A DNA stretch of 52,111 nt from Sandaracinaceae bacterium (GCA_019637095.1 JAHBWG010000068.1:1-52111); one strand, 5' to 3'; positions 8,668-16,825 are shown, numbered from the stretch's first letter. Notes: a model not told the origin generated them from the sequence alone. Translations and numbers: made by a program.

Positions 8668-9060
8668 CTACCACGTATCGACGCGCAACCCGGCGATCCG
8701 GGTGAACTCATCCTGGTTTCGTGTGACCAGCTCGGCGTCCTGGGCCATGGCGATCGAGGTGATCAGCATGTCGTTGGTGCCGATCGGCGTCCCGTCCCGC
8801 TCGAGCTGCGCGCGGATCACCCCGTACTGCTCGGCCGCGCGGTCGTCGAAGAGGAGGGAGTCGAAAGGGACGAAGAACGCCTTCAACTTCTCGAGGTTGT
8901 CCTTCACCTTCGCGCTCTTTCGGGCACCGAAGAGGAGCTCGGCTTTCACGACGGAGCAGAGACAGACCTCGCTCGGCGCGAGCGCGAGCAGCTTGTCGCG
9001 AACGCGGGGGTCGGTCCCGTTGAGGTAGGCGATGCAGATGTTCGTGTCGAGCAGCCGCAT
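8668..9060 (-). CDS. vapC: VapC-type PIN-domain ribonuclease toxin
   Basis: The product has 130 residues, the usual VapC length. It opens MRLLDTNICIAYLNGTDPRV with the first catalytic Asp in 'LLDTN'. 'VVKAELLFGARKS' supplies the conserved Glu, and 'IGTNDMLITSIAMAQDAELV' plus 'TRNQDEFTRI' supply the C-terminal acidic residues. All four PIN acidic positions appear intact. PIN toxins cut tRNA or rRNA, using Mg2+ or Mn2+, when the antitoxin is degraded. The ATG overlaps the vapB stop by one base (TGATG), the normal coupled arrangement. It converges with the gene ending at 8658, with 9 nt between the two stops. Confidence 0.92.
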   Translation of the reverse strand: MRLLDTNICIAYLNGTDPRVRDKLLALAPSEVCLCSVVKAELLFGARKSAKVKDNLEKLKAFFVPFDSLLFDDRAAEQYGVIRAQLERDGTPIGTNDMLITSIAMAQDAELVTRNQDEFTRIAGLRVDTW

Positions 9061-9284
9061 CACCGCGGGTCGGTCAGGTCGAGGTCTTCCGGCGGTGGGT
9101 CGACGACTTCCGGCAGCGAGCACGCGGCGTAGAGACGTCGGAACTCCTCCGGCCACTCGGTCGGGCGCCGCTCCCGGTCGAGGATCTCCACGATGTAGGC
9201 AGAGAGGCTCTTGCCCGCTTGCATCGCCCGCTTGCGCACGTCGTTCGCGACCGCCTCGGGCAGGTAGATCGTCGCTTGCGGCAC
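9060..9284 (-). CDS. vapB: VapB-type antitoxin, ribbon-helix-helix
   Basis: The product has 74 residues from a GTG at 9284 (VPQATIYLPEAVANDVRKRA). 'ATIYLPEAVANDVRKRAMQAGKSLSAYIVEIL' is described here in two halves: the first strand and helix A at residues 4-20, and helix B at 22-34, which together make a ribbon-helix-helix DNA-binding unit. The C-terminal tail ('EWPEEFRRLYAACSLP') should wrap and inhibit VapC. The frame extends upstream to 9377, but that part is Arg-rich and would run through the promoter. A strong promoter ends 6 nt before the GTG, so the mRNA is probably leaderless and the GTG is favoured. The protein should repress its own operon through the adjoining palindrome. Confidence 0.85.
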   Translation of the reverse strand: MPQATIYLPEAVANDVRKRAMQAGKSLSAYIVEILDRERRPTEWPEEFRRLYAACSLPEVVDPPPEDLDLTDPR

Positions 9285-9290
9285 CGTCCG

Positions 9291-9325
9291 AGTGTATGCG
9301 GCCACGTATACTCCGTCAACGGAGT
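9291..9325 (-). promoter_or_regulatory. vapBC promoter and autoregulatory palindrome
   Basis: On the minus strand TTGACG (9319-9314) and TACACT (9296-9291) are separated by exactly 17 nt, close to a sigma-70-type promoter. The -10 ends 6 nt before the vapB GTG, so transcription should start at or next to that codon. A perfect palindrome, ACTCCGT-CA-ACGGAGT on the plus strand (9310-9325), encloses the -35. That is where a ribbon-helix-helix repressor would block polymerase. Confidence 0.7.
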
Positions 9326-9408
9326 CATGCACGTGCCCGAGTGGACGACGCCGCCGGCAGAGGACGAGCCGCCTCACGATCCTCGGTTTGCTTCCGGGCG
9401 GGCGTGAC

Positions 9409-9414
9409 TAGACT
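9409..9414 (+). promoter_or_regulatory. -10-like element for nadB (leaderless start)
   Basis: TAGACT ends 5 nt before the nadB ATG. A weak TTTGCT lies 16 nt upstream. No Shine-Dalgarno sequence fits in the 5-nt leader. Confidence 0.35.
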
Positions 9415-9419
9415 CCGGC

Positions 9420-11018
9420 ATGCGGTTCACCTCGGACTACCTGGTGCTCGGGAGCGGCGTCGCGGGCCTGACCTACGCGCTCGAGGCGGCCAAGCGCGGC
9501 ACGGTCGCGGTCGTCACCAAGCGCGCGGTCGCCGAGTCCAACACGAACTACGCGCAGGGCGGCGTCGCGGCGGTGATGGACCCCGAGGACTCGTTCGAGG
9601 AGCACGCGGCCGACACGATCACGGTCGGCTACGGGCTGAGCAAGCCGGACATCGTGAGGCTCGTCGTCGAGGGCGGCCCCGCGGCGATCCAGGAGCTCGT
9701 CGCGCGCGGCGCCGACTTCGACACGAGCGAGGGCAAGGACGGCCTCGACCTCACGCGCGAGGGCGGCCACGGCAAGCGCCGGGTCGTGCACGCGGGCGAC
9801 ATCACCGGGCAGGAGATCCAGCGCGTGCTCGTCGAGGCCGTGCGCGCGACGCCGAACATCACGGTGTTCGAGGATCACATGGCCGTCGACCTGATCGAGC
9901 TCAGCCGCTCCGGCGGGCCGCACCAGGTCGCGGGCGCGTACGTGCTCGAGGAGCAGAAGGGCGACGTCCACACCTTCGTCGCGCGCGCGACGGTGCTCGC
10001 GACGGGCGGGGCGGGCAAGGTCTACCTCTACACGTCGAACCCCGACGTCGCGACCGGCGACGGCGTCGCGATGGCGTACCGCGCGGGCGCGCTCATCGCG
10101 AACATGGAGTTCTTCCAGTTCCACCCGACGTGCCTCTACCACCCCAAGGCCAAGAGCTTCCTGATCAGCGAGGCGCTGCGCGGCGAGGGCGGCATCCTGC
10201 GGCTCGCGAACGGTGACGCGTTCATGGAGCGCCACCACGAGATGAGGGACCTCGCGCCGCGCGACGTGGTCGCCCGCGCGATCGACTTCGAGATGAAGCG
10301 CACCGGCGCCGACTGCGTGTTCCTCGACATGACGGGGCAGAGCGCGGAGTTCCTCGTGCGCCGCTTCCCGAACATCCACGCGCGCTGCGTCGAGCTCGGC
10401 ATCGACATGACCCGCGAGCCGATCCCCGTCGTGCCCGCGGCCCACTACATGTGCGGCGGCGTCGTCGTCGACGAGGACGGCCGCACGAAGATCCCCGGCC
10501 TCTACGCGATCGGCGAGGTCACCTGCACGGGGCTGCACGGCGCCAACCGGCTCGCGTCGAACTCGCTGCTCGAGGGGCTCGTCTTCGCCAAGCGCGCGGC
10601 GCAGGCGACGCTCGACGTCGGGGCGGGTCGGCTCGCCGAGCCGCCCGAGTGGGACTCGGGCAGCGCGGTGCCCTCCGACGAGGCGGTCGTGGTCACCCAG
10701 AACTGGGACGAGATCCGCCGCTTCATGTGGAACTACGTCGGGATCGTGCGTAGCAACCGGCGCCTGCGGCGCGCGGCCCGCCGCGTCGCCTTGCTCAAGG
10801 ACGAGATCCGCGAGTACTACTGGAAGCACCTCGTCACCCGAGACCTCCTCGAGCTGCGTAACATCGCCGACGTGGCGGAGATGATCATCGCGTGCGCGTC
10901 GACCCGACGCGAGAGCCGCGGGCTCCACTTCACCATCGACTACCCCGAGCCCCGCGACGACTACGCCAAGGACACGCTCATCGTGTACGGCGAGCCCCCC
11001 CACCTCAGCGGTCGCTGA
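9420..11018 (+). CDS. nadB: L-aspartate oxidase
   Basis: The product has 532 residues, the normal NadB length. NadB is a flavoenzyme that oxidises L-aspartate to iminoaspartate, the first step of de novo NAD synthesis. The FAD dinucleotide-binding motif '[20 protein letters not shown]' lies near residue 10, and '[20 protein letters not shown]' near 40 is typical of the succinate dehydrogenase/NadB flavoprotein family. '[15 protein letters not shown]' and '[15 protein letters not shown]' carry substrate-site residues. The C-terminal FAD motif is '[20 protein letters not shown]'. The C-terminal helical domain is complete. NadA and NadC are not in the window. A rimK-like gene follows after 26 nt on the same strand. 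Confidence 0.95.
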   Translation: MRFTSDYLVLGSGVAGLTYALEAAKRGTVAVVTKRAVAESNTNYAQGGVAAVMDPEDSFEEHAADTITVGYGLSKPDIVRLVVEGGPAAIQELVARGADFDTSEGKDGLDLTREGGHGKRRVVHAGDITGQEIQRVLVEAVRATPNITVFEDHMAVDLIELSRSGGPHQVAGAYVLEEQKGDVHTFVARATVLATGGAGKVYLYTSNPDVATGDGVAMAYRAGALIANMEFFQFHPTCLYHPKAKSFLISEALRGEGGILRLANGDAFMERHHEMRDLAPRDVVARAIDFEMKRTGADCVFLDMTGQSAEFLVRRFPNIHARCVELGIDMTREPIPVVPAAHYMCGGVVVDEDGRTKIPGLYAIGEVTCTGLHGANRLASNSLLEGLVFAKRAAQATLDVGAGRLAEPPEWDSGSAVPSDEAVVVTQNWDEIRRFMWNYVGIVRSNRRLRRAARRVALLKDEIREYYWKHLVTRDLLELRNIADVAEMIIACASTRRESRGLHFTIDYPEPRDDYAKDTLIVYGEPPHLSGR

Positions 11019-11044
11019 GCGAGCTGCGCGAGAGCACCCGCCCC

Positions 11045-11962
11045 ATGACGACGATGCAGATCGGGATCCTGTCGATGCGCCCGGAGAGCTACTCCGTCCG
11101 GCGCCTGTACGAGGCCGCGACGCAGCGCGGCCACGGCGCGCGCGTGATCGGCTACATGGAGACGTACATGTCGATCGCCGCCGGCCGCGCGACCCTCATG
11201 TACGAGGGCGAGCCGGTGAACATGCTCGACGCGGTGATCCCGCGCATCGCCGCCGCGTACACGTTCTACGGCACGGCCGTCGTGCGGCAGCTCGAGATGA
11301 TGGGCGTCTACACGGTGAACGGCTCGCAGGCGATCTCGCGCTCGCGCGACAAGCTGCGCTCGTTCCAGATCCTGTCGCGCAAGGGCGTCGGCCTGCCGGT
11401 GACCGGCTTCGGCCACTCGACGCGCGACGTGCGCGGCCTCGTCGAGACCGTCGGCGGCCCGCCGATCATCATCAAGCTGATCGAGGGCACGCAGGGCGTC
11501 GGCGTCGTGCTGGCCGAGACGATGAAGGCGGCCGAGTCCGTCATCGACACGCTGCGCAGCCTGAACGTGAACTTCGTCGTGCAGGAGTTCATCAGCGAGG
11601 CGGCCGGGACGGACATCCGCTGCTTCATCGTCGGCGGCCGCGTCGTCGCCGCGATGGAGCGCAGCGCCGCGCCCGGCGAGTTCCGTGCGAACCTGCACCG
11701 CGGCGGCAAGGCCCAGCGTATCCGGCTCACGCCCTCCGAGCGCGCGGCCGCGGTGAGCGCCGCCAAGGCGATGCACCTGCCGGTCTGCGGCGTCGACCTG
11801 ATCCGCTCCGACCACGGGCCGCTCGTGCTCGAGGTCAACTCCTCGCCCGGCCTCGAGGGCATCGAGGCGGCGACCGGCAAGGACGTGGCTTCGAAGATCA
11901 TCGAGCACATCGAGAAGACGGTCCTCGCCGGCGGCGCCACGCGCGACCACGTGGGCGCGTGA
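11045..11962 (+). CDS. rimK: RimK-type ATP-grasp peptide/glutamate ligase
   Basis: The product has 305 residues with the full RimK layout. The N-terminal domain opens '[20 protein letters not shown]'. '[20 protein letters not shown]' is a near-diagnostic RimK segment. The ATP-grasp core is '[20 protein letters not shown]', with '[20 protein letters not shown]' and the metal site '[20 protein letters not shown]'. RimK adds glutamates to the C-terminus of ribosomal protein S6; close relatives ligate other amino acids, so the substrate is not certain. Start: ATG at 11045, or a second ATG 9 nt later that fits the family N-terminus better. The stop overlaps the GTG of the DUF952 gene. Confidence 0.9.
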   Translation: MTTMQIGILSMRPESYSVRRLYEAATQRGHGARVIGYMETYMSIAAGRATLMYEGEPVNMLDAVIPRIAAAYTFYGTAVVRQLEMMGVYTVNGSQAISRSRDKLRSFQILSRKGVGLPVTGFGHSTRDVRGLVETVGGPPIIIKLIEGTQGVGVVLAETMKAAESVIDTLRSLNVNFVVQEFISEAAGTDIRCFIVGGRVVAAMERSAAPGEFRANLHRGGKAQRIRLTPSERAAAVSAAKAMHLPVCGVDLIRSDHGPLVLEVNSSPGLEGIEAATGKDVASKIIEHIEKTVLAGGATRDHVGA

Positions 11963-12312
11963 CCGAAGGCTGGCTCTACAAGATCCTCCCCGCGGCGCGC
12001 TGGGCCGACGCCGCGCGCGAGGGCCGCGTGCCGGAGGCGGAGGTGGACGTGCGCGACGGGTTCCTGCACCTGAGCGACGCGACGCAGGTCCGCGAGACGG
12101 CGCGCCGGCACTTCGCCGGCCAGCGAGGCCTCGTGCTCGTGACGCTCGACCCGGCGCGGTTCGCGCAAGGCACCTTGCGCTGGGAGCCCTCGCGCGGCGG
12201 CGCCCTCTTCCCCCACGTCCACGGCGCGGTCCCGCTCGCCGCGGTCGTGCGCGTCGACCCGCTCGAGCCCGACGGCGACGACTTCGCCTTCCCGGCCCAC
12301 GCCGGCGCGTGA
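11959..12312 (+). CDS. DUF952 family protein
   Basis: The product has 117 residues, typical for DUF952. The family signature is clear: '[20 protein letters not shown]', then '[20 protein letters not shown]' and the end-region '[20 protein letters not shown]'. The function of the family is unknown; the fold resembles ADP-ribosyltransferase-like small domains. The GTG start overlaps the rimK stop (GTGA), so it is translated with rimK. This is a conserved type of filler gene, with nothing unusual in the sequence. Confidence 0.88.
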   Translation: MTEGWLYKILPAARWADAAREGRVPEAEVDVRDGFLHLSDATQVRETARRHFAGQRGLVLVTLDPARFAQGTLRWEPSRGGALFPHVHGAVPLAAVVRVDPLEPDGDDFAFPAHAGA

Positions 12313-12317
12313 GCGCG

Positions 12318-12627
12318 TCACCCGCGCGGCGGGAAGAGCGGCGCGAGCTCGAGCTCGATCGCGTCGAACGGCGGGATGCGCGCGCGCTCCTCGTCGCCGA
12401 AGCTCCCGGCGTCGACCCACCTCCCGCCCGCGAGCGCCATCGCCTCGACCGTGCGCGCGACCGGGTCGACGATCCAGTAGCGCGCGACGCCGTGGGCGGC
12501 GTAGAGCCGGCGCTTGGTGACGCGGTCGTGCGCCGCGTTCGACGGACTGACGATCTCCGCTGATCCAGTCGGGCACGACCTCGAGCGGGCGCACTCCCCA
12601 CGGGCTCGGGAGGCGCTCGCGCCGCCA
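12318..12627 (-). pseudogene. Uma2-family (DUF820) remnant, N-terminally truncated and frameshifted
   Basis: The minus strand encodes the C-terminal half of a Uma2/DUF820 restriction-endonuclease-like protein in two frames. 'WRRERLPSPWGVRPLEVVPDWI' runs to about 12562, then the frame changes to 'AEIVSPSNAAHDRVTKRRLY' and 'HGVARYWIVDPVARTVEAMA' through the stop. A single extra base near 12561 would restore one continuous reading. The ~90-residue N-terminal half, with its share of the PD-(D/E)XK core, is absent, and the preceding gene's stop lies about 5 nt upstream of the homology. The part that remains is well conserved, so decay seems recent, unless the shift is an assembly error. Confidence 0.7.
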
Positions 12628-12631
12628 CGGC

Positions 12632-12913
12632 TCACTCCTCGTCGACCTTCGCGCGCGGGACGCGCGCGCGGCGCAGGTCGCCGAGGACGTTCGCGATCAG
12701 CACGAGCGCCCCGAGCCCGGCGAAGATGCGCCACGACCACTGGGCTTGCGCGTCGCGATCGCCCGCGAGCGGGGGGATCAGGTCGAGGAGCGGGAACAGC
12801 AGCCAGCTGTCTTCGTGCGTCCCGTTGTAGTGCCAGACGAAGCCGGCGACGCCGAACAGGAGCACCGGCACCAGGTAGCGCACGCAGTTCAGGGTACACC
12901 CTGAACGCCGCAT
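12632..12913 (-). CDS. Small two-helix membrane protein, unrecognised
   Basis: 93 residues from ATG 12913, which overlaps the stop of the upstream SEC-C gene (TGATG), or 83 residues from a GTG at 12883. Two hydrophobic spans are evident: 'YLVPVLLFGVAGFVWHY' and 'IFAGLGALVLIANVLG'. They are separated by a loop with 'DSWLLFPLLDLIPPLAGD' that may be partly membrane-embedded. The C-terminus is basic then acidic (RRARVPRAKVDEE), suggesting a cytosolic tail. No family is recognised. If the GTG is the true start, an 18-bp palindrome ends 4 nt before it. The gene sits between two damaged genes. Confidence 0.55.
   Translation of the reverse strand: MRRSGCTLNCVRYLVPVLLFGVAGFVWHYNGTHEDSWLLFPLLDLIPPLAGDRDAQAQWSWRIFAGLGALVLIANVLGDLRRARVPRAKVDEE
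12888..12905. promoter_or_regulatory. Perfect 18-bp palindrome (operator-like)
   Basis: The plus strand reads TTCAGGGTACACCCTGAA: 8-bp arms TTCAGGGT/ACCCTGAA around a 2-nt centre. It lies just upstream of the GTG alternative start (12883) of the small membrane protein and inside the gene if ATG 12913 is used. Its size and symmetry are those of a dimeric repressor site. I do not recognise the regulator. Confidence 0.45.
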
Positions 12914-13318
12914 CACCGCGGCATGCGGCACTTCTCGTAGCGCCTGCCGCTGCCGCATGGGCAGGGGGCCGTCGCGTCCGGCGCGCGCTCACCCGGCGCG
13001 GGCCGCCACCCGGTGGTGCGCGCGCTCCCTCGCGGCGGCAGGCTCGCGCGCGAGCGCGCTCTTCGCGGCGAGGTACGCGTCGATCGGGGCCTGCTCCTCG
13101 ATGTCGACGCCCGCGCGGCGCATCTCGTCGAAGAGCCCCTTGGCAGGCCCGAACGACGAGGGGCTGCGCATCGCGACCTCGTACCTCGGCGCCGCGGCGC
13201 GGATGGTCGTCGCGAGGCGGTGTGCGTCCCGCGCCTCCAGGTGTCCGACCGCGACCGACCACTCGAAGAACGCGGCGAGGCCAACGGGGCGAGGGACGTC
13301 CCCGTGCCCGTCGAGCAC
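12913..13318 (-). pseudogene. SEC-C motif protein gene with a frameshift
   Basis: From a GTG at 13318 the product reads 'FFEWSVAVGHLEARDAHRLA' and 'IDAYLAAKSALAREPAAARE', then meets a premature stop at 12989. A second frame continues 'TTGWRPAPGERAPDATAPCP' and ends 'CPCGSGRRYEKCRMPR', a canonical SEC-C zinc-binding tail (CPCGSG...YKKC type). The frame change falls in an alternating GC run at about 13018-13026, which is prone to slippage in replication or in sequencing. Without the shift the protein would be about 135 residues. SEC-C tails bind Zn2+ and occur in SecA and many small proteins. It starts 15 nt after the glutaredoxin stop. Confidence 0.65.
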
Positions 13319-13333
13319 CCGTGGGCGACTCGC

Positions 13334-13651
13334 TCACTCGCCGCGCGCGCCGCGCACGATCGACGCGGCGCGCTCCCACCAAGGCCGCGGCGCGGGCGGC
13401 GCCGCGCCCTCTCCGAAGCGCGCGTAGAGGTAGGCGATGATGTCCTGCGACTCCGGCATCCAGTGGTCCTCTCCGATCCGCAGCACGGGCACGGTGCGGC
13501 GGCCGCGGGCCGCGAGCAGCGCGGCCATGTGCTCCGGGCTCGCGCGCACGTCGCGCTCCTCGAGCGTGATCCCCAGCGCGCGCGCGGCCGCGCGCACGTC
13601 CTCGCAGTAGCCGCAGCCACGCATCACGTAGAGCGCCAGGTCCTGAGTCAC
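13334..13651 (-). CDS. Glutaredoxin / GST-N-like thioredoxin-fold protein
   Basis: The product has 105 residues from a GTG (MTQDLALYVMRGCGYCEDVR). The active site is CGYC at residues 13-16, a dithiol glutaredoxin-type motif. 'RTVPVLRIGEDHWMPESQDI' supplies the cis-Pro (T-V-P) and the 'ESxxI' segment that contacts glutathione in glutaredoxins and GST N-terminal domains. The C-terminal ~25 residues are a short Trp-containing extension. It likely reduces disulfides or mixed glutathione disulfides. It leads the small minus-strand group that continues with the SEC-C gene. Confidence 0.85.
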   Translation of the reverse strand: MTQDLALYVMRGCGYCEDVRAAARALGITLEERDVRASPEHMAALLAARGRRTVPVLRIGEDHWMPESQDIIAYLYARFGEGAAPPAPRPWWERAASIVRGARGE

Positions 13652-13696
13652 CCCTTCGATGTACGGCCCCGCGGCGCGCGCGGGTAGCCTCCTCCC

Positions 13697-15100
13697 TCAC
13701 AGGGGCATCGTCTCGCCGGGCGCGGGCGCGCGCACGTCGGGGAACCCGCGCTCCTCGAGCGCGCCGATCAGCGCGCGCTGCGCCTGCGGCTCGCCGTGCA
13801 CCAGCGCGACGCGCCGGAGCGGCCCGCGCGCGCGGACCGCCTCCGCGAACGCGATGAGCCCGCCCCGGTCCGCGTGCCCCGAGAACCCGTTCAGCACCAC
13901 CACCTCCGCGAGCCGGTCGTGCTCGACCCCGAAGATCGGCACGCGCGGCCGCAGCTCGACGAGCCGCCGCCCGAGCGTGTGCTGTGCCTGCCAGCCCACG
14001 ATCACCACCGTGCTGCGCTTGTCGCCGATCACCGCGCGCAGGTGGTGGAGCACGCGCCCGCTCTCGCACATCCCGCTCGCGCTGATGACCACCGCGGGCG
14101 TCGCGCTCGCGCTCAGCGCCTTGCTCTCCTCGACGTCGGACACGTAGGTCAGCCCGTGGAAGTCGAACGGTGACTGTCCGCGCGCGACGAGCGCGCGCAT
14201 CTCGGCGTCGTAGCAGTCCGGGTGCATCCGAAAGACGTCCGTCACCCGCACGGTCAGCGGCGAGTCGACGTAGACCGGCACGTTCGTCAGCCGCCCCTCG
14301 GAGCGCAGGTGCTTGAGCGCGAACAAGATCTCTTGCGCGCGCTCGAGCGCGAACGAAGGGATGACCACCTTGCCGCCGCGCGCGATCGTCCGCTCGATCA
14401 CGTCGCCGAGCTCGTGCTCCACGCGCTCGATCGGCGGGTGATCGCGGTCGCCATAGGTGCTCTCGCTGATCAGGACGTGCGCTCCGTCGGGGATCTCCGG
14501 GTCGCGCAGGATCGGCCGGTCCTTGCGGCCGAGGTCGCCGGTGAACACGAGCCGCCGCGTCTCGCCGACCGCGTCGACGTCGAGCACGACGATCGCGCTG
14601 CCGAGCACGTGGCCCGCGTCGAGGAAGGTCAGCTCGACGCCCGGCGCGATCGTGGTCTTGCGGTGGTAGGGGATCGCCACCATGCGCCCGAGCAAGCGCG
14701 CGACGTCCTCGGTGTCGTAGAGCGGCTCCACGGGCGGCCCGGCGAGCTCGCCCTTGTCGATGCGCCGGTTCACGTAGCGCGCGTCCTGCGCCTGGATCAT
14801 CGCCGCGTCCTCGAGCATCGCCGCGCAGAGGTCCCGGGTCGCCGGCGTGCAGAAGACGTCGCCGTCGAAGCCGCGCGCGTGCAGGATCGGCAAGAGGCCG
14901 CTGTGATCGATGTGCGCGTGGCTCAGCACGCACACGTCGACCGCGCGTGGCGAGAACGGCAGCTCGCGGTTCTTGCGGTGCGCGTCCTGCCGCCGGCCCT
15001 GGAACAGGCCGCACTCGAGCAGCACCGTCGCGCCGGGCGTCTTCACGAGGTGCATCGAGCCCGTGACCGTCTGCGCCGCGCCGTGAAATTGGATCTCCAT
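13697..15100 (-). CDS. MBL-fold / beta-CASP / RMMBL RNase-like protein
   Basis: The product has 467 residues. The metallo-beta-lactamase metal motif is 'LSHAHIDHSGLLP' near residue 60, preceded by 'LECGLFQGRR'. Further metal ligands lie in 'FLDAGHVLGSAIVVLD' and 'VFTGDLGRKDRPIL'. The beta-CASP segment includes 'LISESTYGDRDHPP' and 'VVIPSFALERAQEILFALKH'. The C-terminus has 'VVISASGMCESGRVLHHLRA' and 'FSGHADRGGLIAFAE', the RMMBL end shared with CPSF-73 and RNase J relatives. It probably acts as an RNA endo- or exonuclease. TACGAT lies 8 nt before the ATG, suggesting a leaderless mRNA. It is divergent from the RCC1 gene. Confidence 0.93.
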   Translation of the reverse strand: MEIQFHGAAQTVTGSMHLVKTPGATVLLECGLFQGRRQDAHRKNRELPFSPRAVDVCVLSHAHIDHSGLLPILHARGFDGDVFCTPATRDLCAAMLEDAAMIQAQDARYVNRRIDKGELAGPPVEPLYDTEDVARLLGRMVAIPYHRKTTIAPGVELTFLDAGHVLGSAIVVLDVDAVGETRRLVFTGDLGRKDRPILRDPEIPDGAHVLISESTYGDRDHPPIERVEHELGDVIERTIARGGKVVIPSFALERAQEILFALKHLRSEGRLTNVPVYVDSPLTVRVTDVFRMHPDCYDAEMRALVARGQSPFDFHGLTYVSDVEESKALSASATPAVVISASGMCESGRVLHHLRAVIGDKRSTVVIVGWQAQHTLGRRLVELRPRVPIFGVEHDRLAEVVVLNGFSGHADRGGLIAFAEAVRARGPLRRVALVHGEPQAQRALIGALEERGFPDVRAPAPGETMPL

Positions 15101-15108
15101 CGCCCGCG

Positions 15109-15114
15109 ATCGTA
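15109..15114 (-). promoter_or_regulatory. -10-like element for the MBL gene (leaderless start)
   Basis: The minus strand reads TACGAT, ending 8 nt before the ATG at 15100. The spacer cgcgggcg almost repeats the one in front of the PHP gene at 26731, which also follows TACGAT. Confidence 0.4.
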
Positions 15115-15128
15115 CCCGACTCCCGGCG

Positions 15129-15142
15129 CCCTGAGCGATCGC
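15129..15142 (+). repeat. 14-bp direct repeat, left copy (flanks the RCC1 gene)
   Basis: CCCTGAGCGATCGC; an identical copy lies at 16755-16768 across the stop codon of the RCC1 gene. The two copies bracket a gene of lower GC than its neighbours. The core GCGATCGC is a palindromic octamer. Confidence 0.6.
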
Positions 15143-15179
15143 GTTGCGAATCTGGAGCGCCGGTCGCAAACTCCGGCCG

Positions 15180-16760
15180 ATGGATCTTGAAGGTTGGCCC
15201 TCGTCGCTCGGCTGGCGCGTCGTCCCGGCGCTCGGGATCGTCGCCGCGGGGTGTTCGCTCTTGCTGGGACCGGCGCCGACGTACCGCGAGCCCGGCGAGG
15301 GCGGACGCGACGCCGGCCCCGACGCGGCGCGCGAGGATGCGGCGAGTGAGGATGCGAGTCTCGATGGCGCCATCCGGGGCGATGGAGGGTGTCGGGAGGC
15401 CTTCACCGACTGCGTGCCCGTCGCGAACACCGTTTACGAGTGCTCAGCGGGCGAGTGTGCGATAGCGTCTTGTGTGGACGGATGGGGCGATTGTGACGAC
15501 CGAAGCGAGACGGGGTGCGAGCATCCGTTGAACGACGTAATGCGGTGTGGCTCCTGCATGACGTCGTGCCACTGGGAGTGCGCCTCCCGCGAGTGCAATG
15601 ATCCCGTGGAGACCGTGCCGGGCTATGCAAACGGCTGCTCTTTGCTACGAGATCGTACTGTTCGCTGCTGGGGCGACAACGAGCACGGGCAGCTCGGTCT
15701 CGGCACGACGAGTCCCACGCCATCCGTGGGGCCGCAGGGCATCGTACAGCGTGTGTTCGACGTGCCTGTCGGGGTCGGCCATCTCGCCGACGTAGTGCAG
15801 TTCTCGCTGGGTACGTTCTTCGCGTGCGCCGTTACCGGATCAGGAGAGATGCTGTGTTGGGGTGCCAACGATAGTGGGCAGTGTGGGCAAGGGTCCCTCG
15901 CAGAGCCGAACTACCGTACTGCGAGGACTGTGACACGCCTCGGCGGCGGCGATGCGATCGGGCCAGTCTCCGCCGTCGCCGCGAACGCTATGCATGCCTG
16001 TGCCGTGTTGGCTGACACCACGGTTGCGTGCTGGGGTCACAACACGGATCTTCAAGTCGGTAGTGCAGACGATCCGGTGTTGCTGCCGACACGCGTTGCC
16101 GGGCTCACCGGTGTTCGCTCGGTCGGGGTGGGCGTTCGGCTCTCCTGCGCGTTGACCACCGCAGGCGAGGTGTGGTGTTGGGGGAGTAACAGCGATGGCT
16201 CGCTCGGCCGCGGAACCACAGGCGCACCATCAGCCGTTCCTGCGGCCGTCGTGGCAGTCACGGGTTCCGGCCGACTCTCCGCGGTCGAGGAACTCGCGGT
16301 CGGGAGCACCCACGCGTGCGCGCGGCTTGGGGGCGAGGTCGTCTGTTGGGGGTCGAACGGGAACGGCGAGCTGGGGGACGGGACGATGACGGCGCGGGAG
16401 CGCCCCGTGTACGTGATGGACGGGGCGGCGCGTCTTTCCGGGGTGACAGCGATCGCAGCCAGCACCAACTTCACCTGCGCCATGGTAGGGGGGCATCCGC
16501 GGTGCTGGGGGCGGAACAACGCGGGCCAACTCGCGGACGGGACGCTTGGCGAAGCGCAGCCGTCGCCCACCTTCGTCGTAGTCGAGGACGGCAGCAGGCT
16601 GGCGGACGCGTCAGTGCTGCGTGCCGGCGGGGTCGGTGGCTGCGCTCACCAGCGGGGCGCCCCCCACTGCTGGGGCTTGAACGCGTTCGGACAGGCCGGG
16701 AATGGGGACCGAATGACGCGGAGCCACGCGACGCCGGTGTTGCCCCCGCTGCTCCCCTGA
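15180..16760 (+). CDS. RCC1-repeat beta-propeller lipoprotein
   Basis: The product has 526 residues. A signal peptide ends in a lipobox (VAAGC, Cys near 25), followed by a Gly/Asp/Ala-rich linker and a Cys-rich segment (about 65-135). Seven RCC1 repeats follow, each with a Cys, 7-9 residues and CWG: 'RTVRCWGDNEHGQLGLGTT', 'MLCWGANDSGQCGQGS', 'VACWGHN', 'VWCWGSNSDGSLGRGTT', 'VVCWGSNGNGELGDGT', 'PRCWGRNNAGQLADGT' and 'PHCWGLNAFGQAGNGD'. Seven blades make a complete propeller, and the paired Cys probably form disulfides within blades. It is likely exposed on the outer membrane; the ligand is unknown. GC is lower (about 62% in a sampled stretch) than in neighbouring genes, hinting at transfer. 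An in-frame TTG at 15144 is a less likely start. Confidence 0.88.
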   Translation: MDLEGWPSSLGWRVVPALGIVAAGCSLLLGPAPTYREPGEGGRDAGPDAAREDAASEDASLDGAIRGDGGCREAFTDCVPVANTVYECSAGECAIASCVDGWGDCDDRSETGCEHPLNDVMRCGSCMTSCHWECASRECNDPVETVPGYANGCSLLRDRTVRCWGDNEHGQLGLGTTSPTPSVGPQGIVQRVFDVPVGVGHLADVVQFSLGTFFACAVTGSGEMLCWGANDSGQCGQGSLAEPNYRTARTVTRLGGGDAIGPVSAVAANAMHACAVLADTTVACWGHNTDLQVGSADDPVLLPTRVAGLTGVRSVGVGVRLSCALTTAGEVWCWGSNSDGSLGRGTTGAPSAVPAAVVAVTGSGRLSAVEELAVGSTHACARLGGEVVCWGSNGNGELGDGTMTARERPVYVMDGAARLSGVTAIAASTNFTCAMVGGHPRCWGRNNAGQLADGTLGEAQPSPTFVVVEDGSRLADASVLRAGGVGGCAHQRGAPHCWGLNAFGQAGNGDRMTRSHATPVLPPLLP

Positions 16761-16768
16761 GCGATCGC
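16755..16768 (+). repeat. 14-bp direct repeat, right copy (flanks the RCC1 gene)
   Basis: An identical copy of 15129-15142. It includes the TGA stop of the RCC1 gene. Confidence 0.6.
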
Positions 16769-16825
16769 ACAAGTTTTCGCGCAGTGGCCTTCTCGGCGCC
16801 CTGACTCTCGCCGATACTCGGGGCC

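Noticed and set aside
15180-16760. Eukaryotic gene transfer to explain the RCC1 repeats
   Set aside because: Bacterial lipoproteins with RCC1 repeats and CWG disulfide patterns are common in myxobacteria, and the gene has a bacterial lipobox; only a local transfer is suggested.
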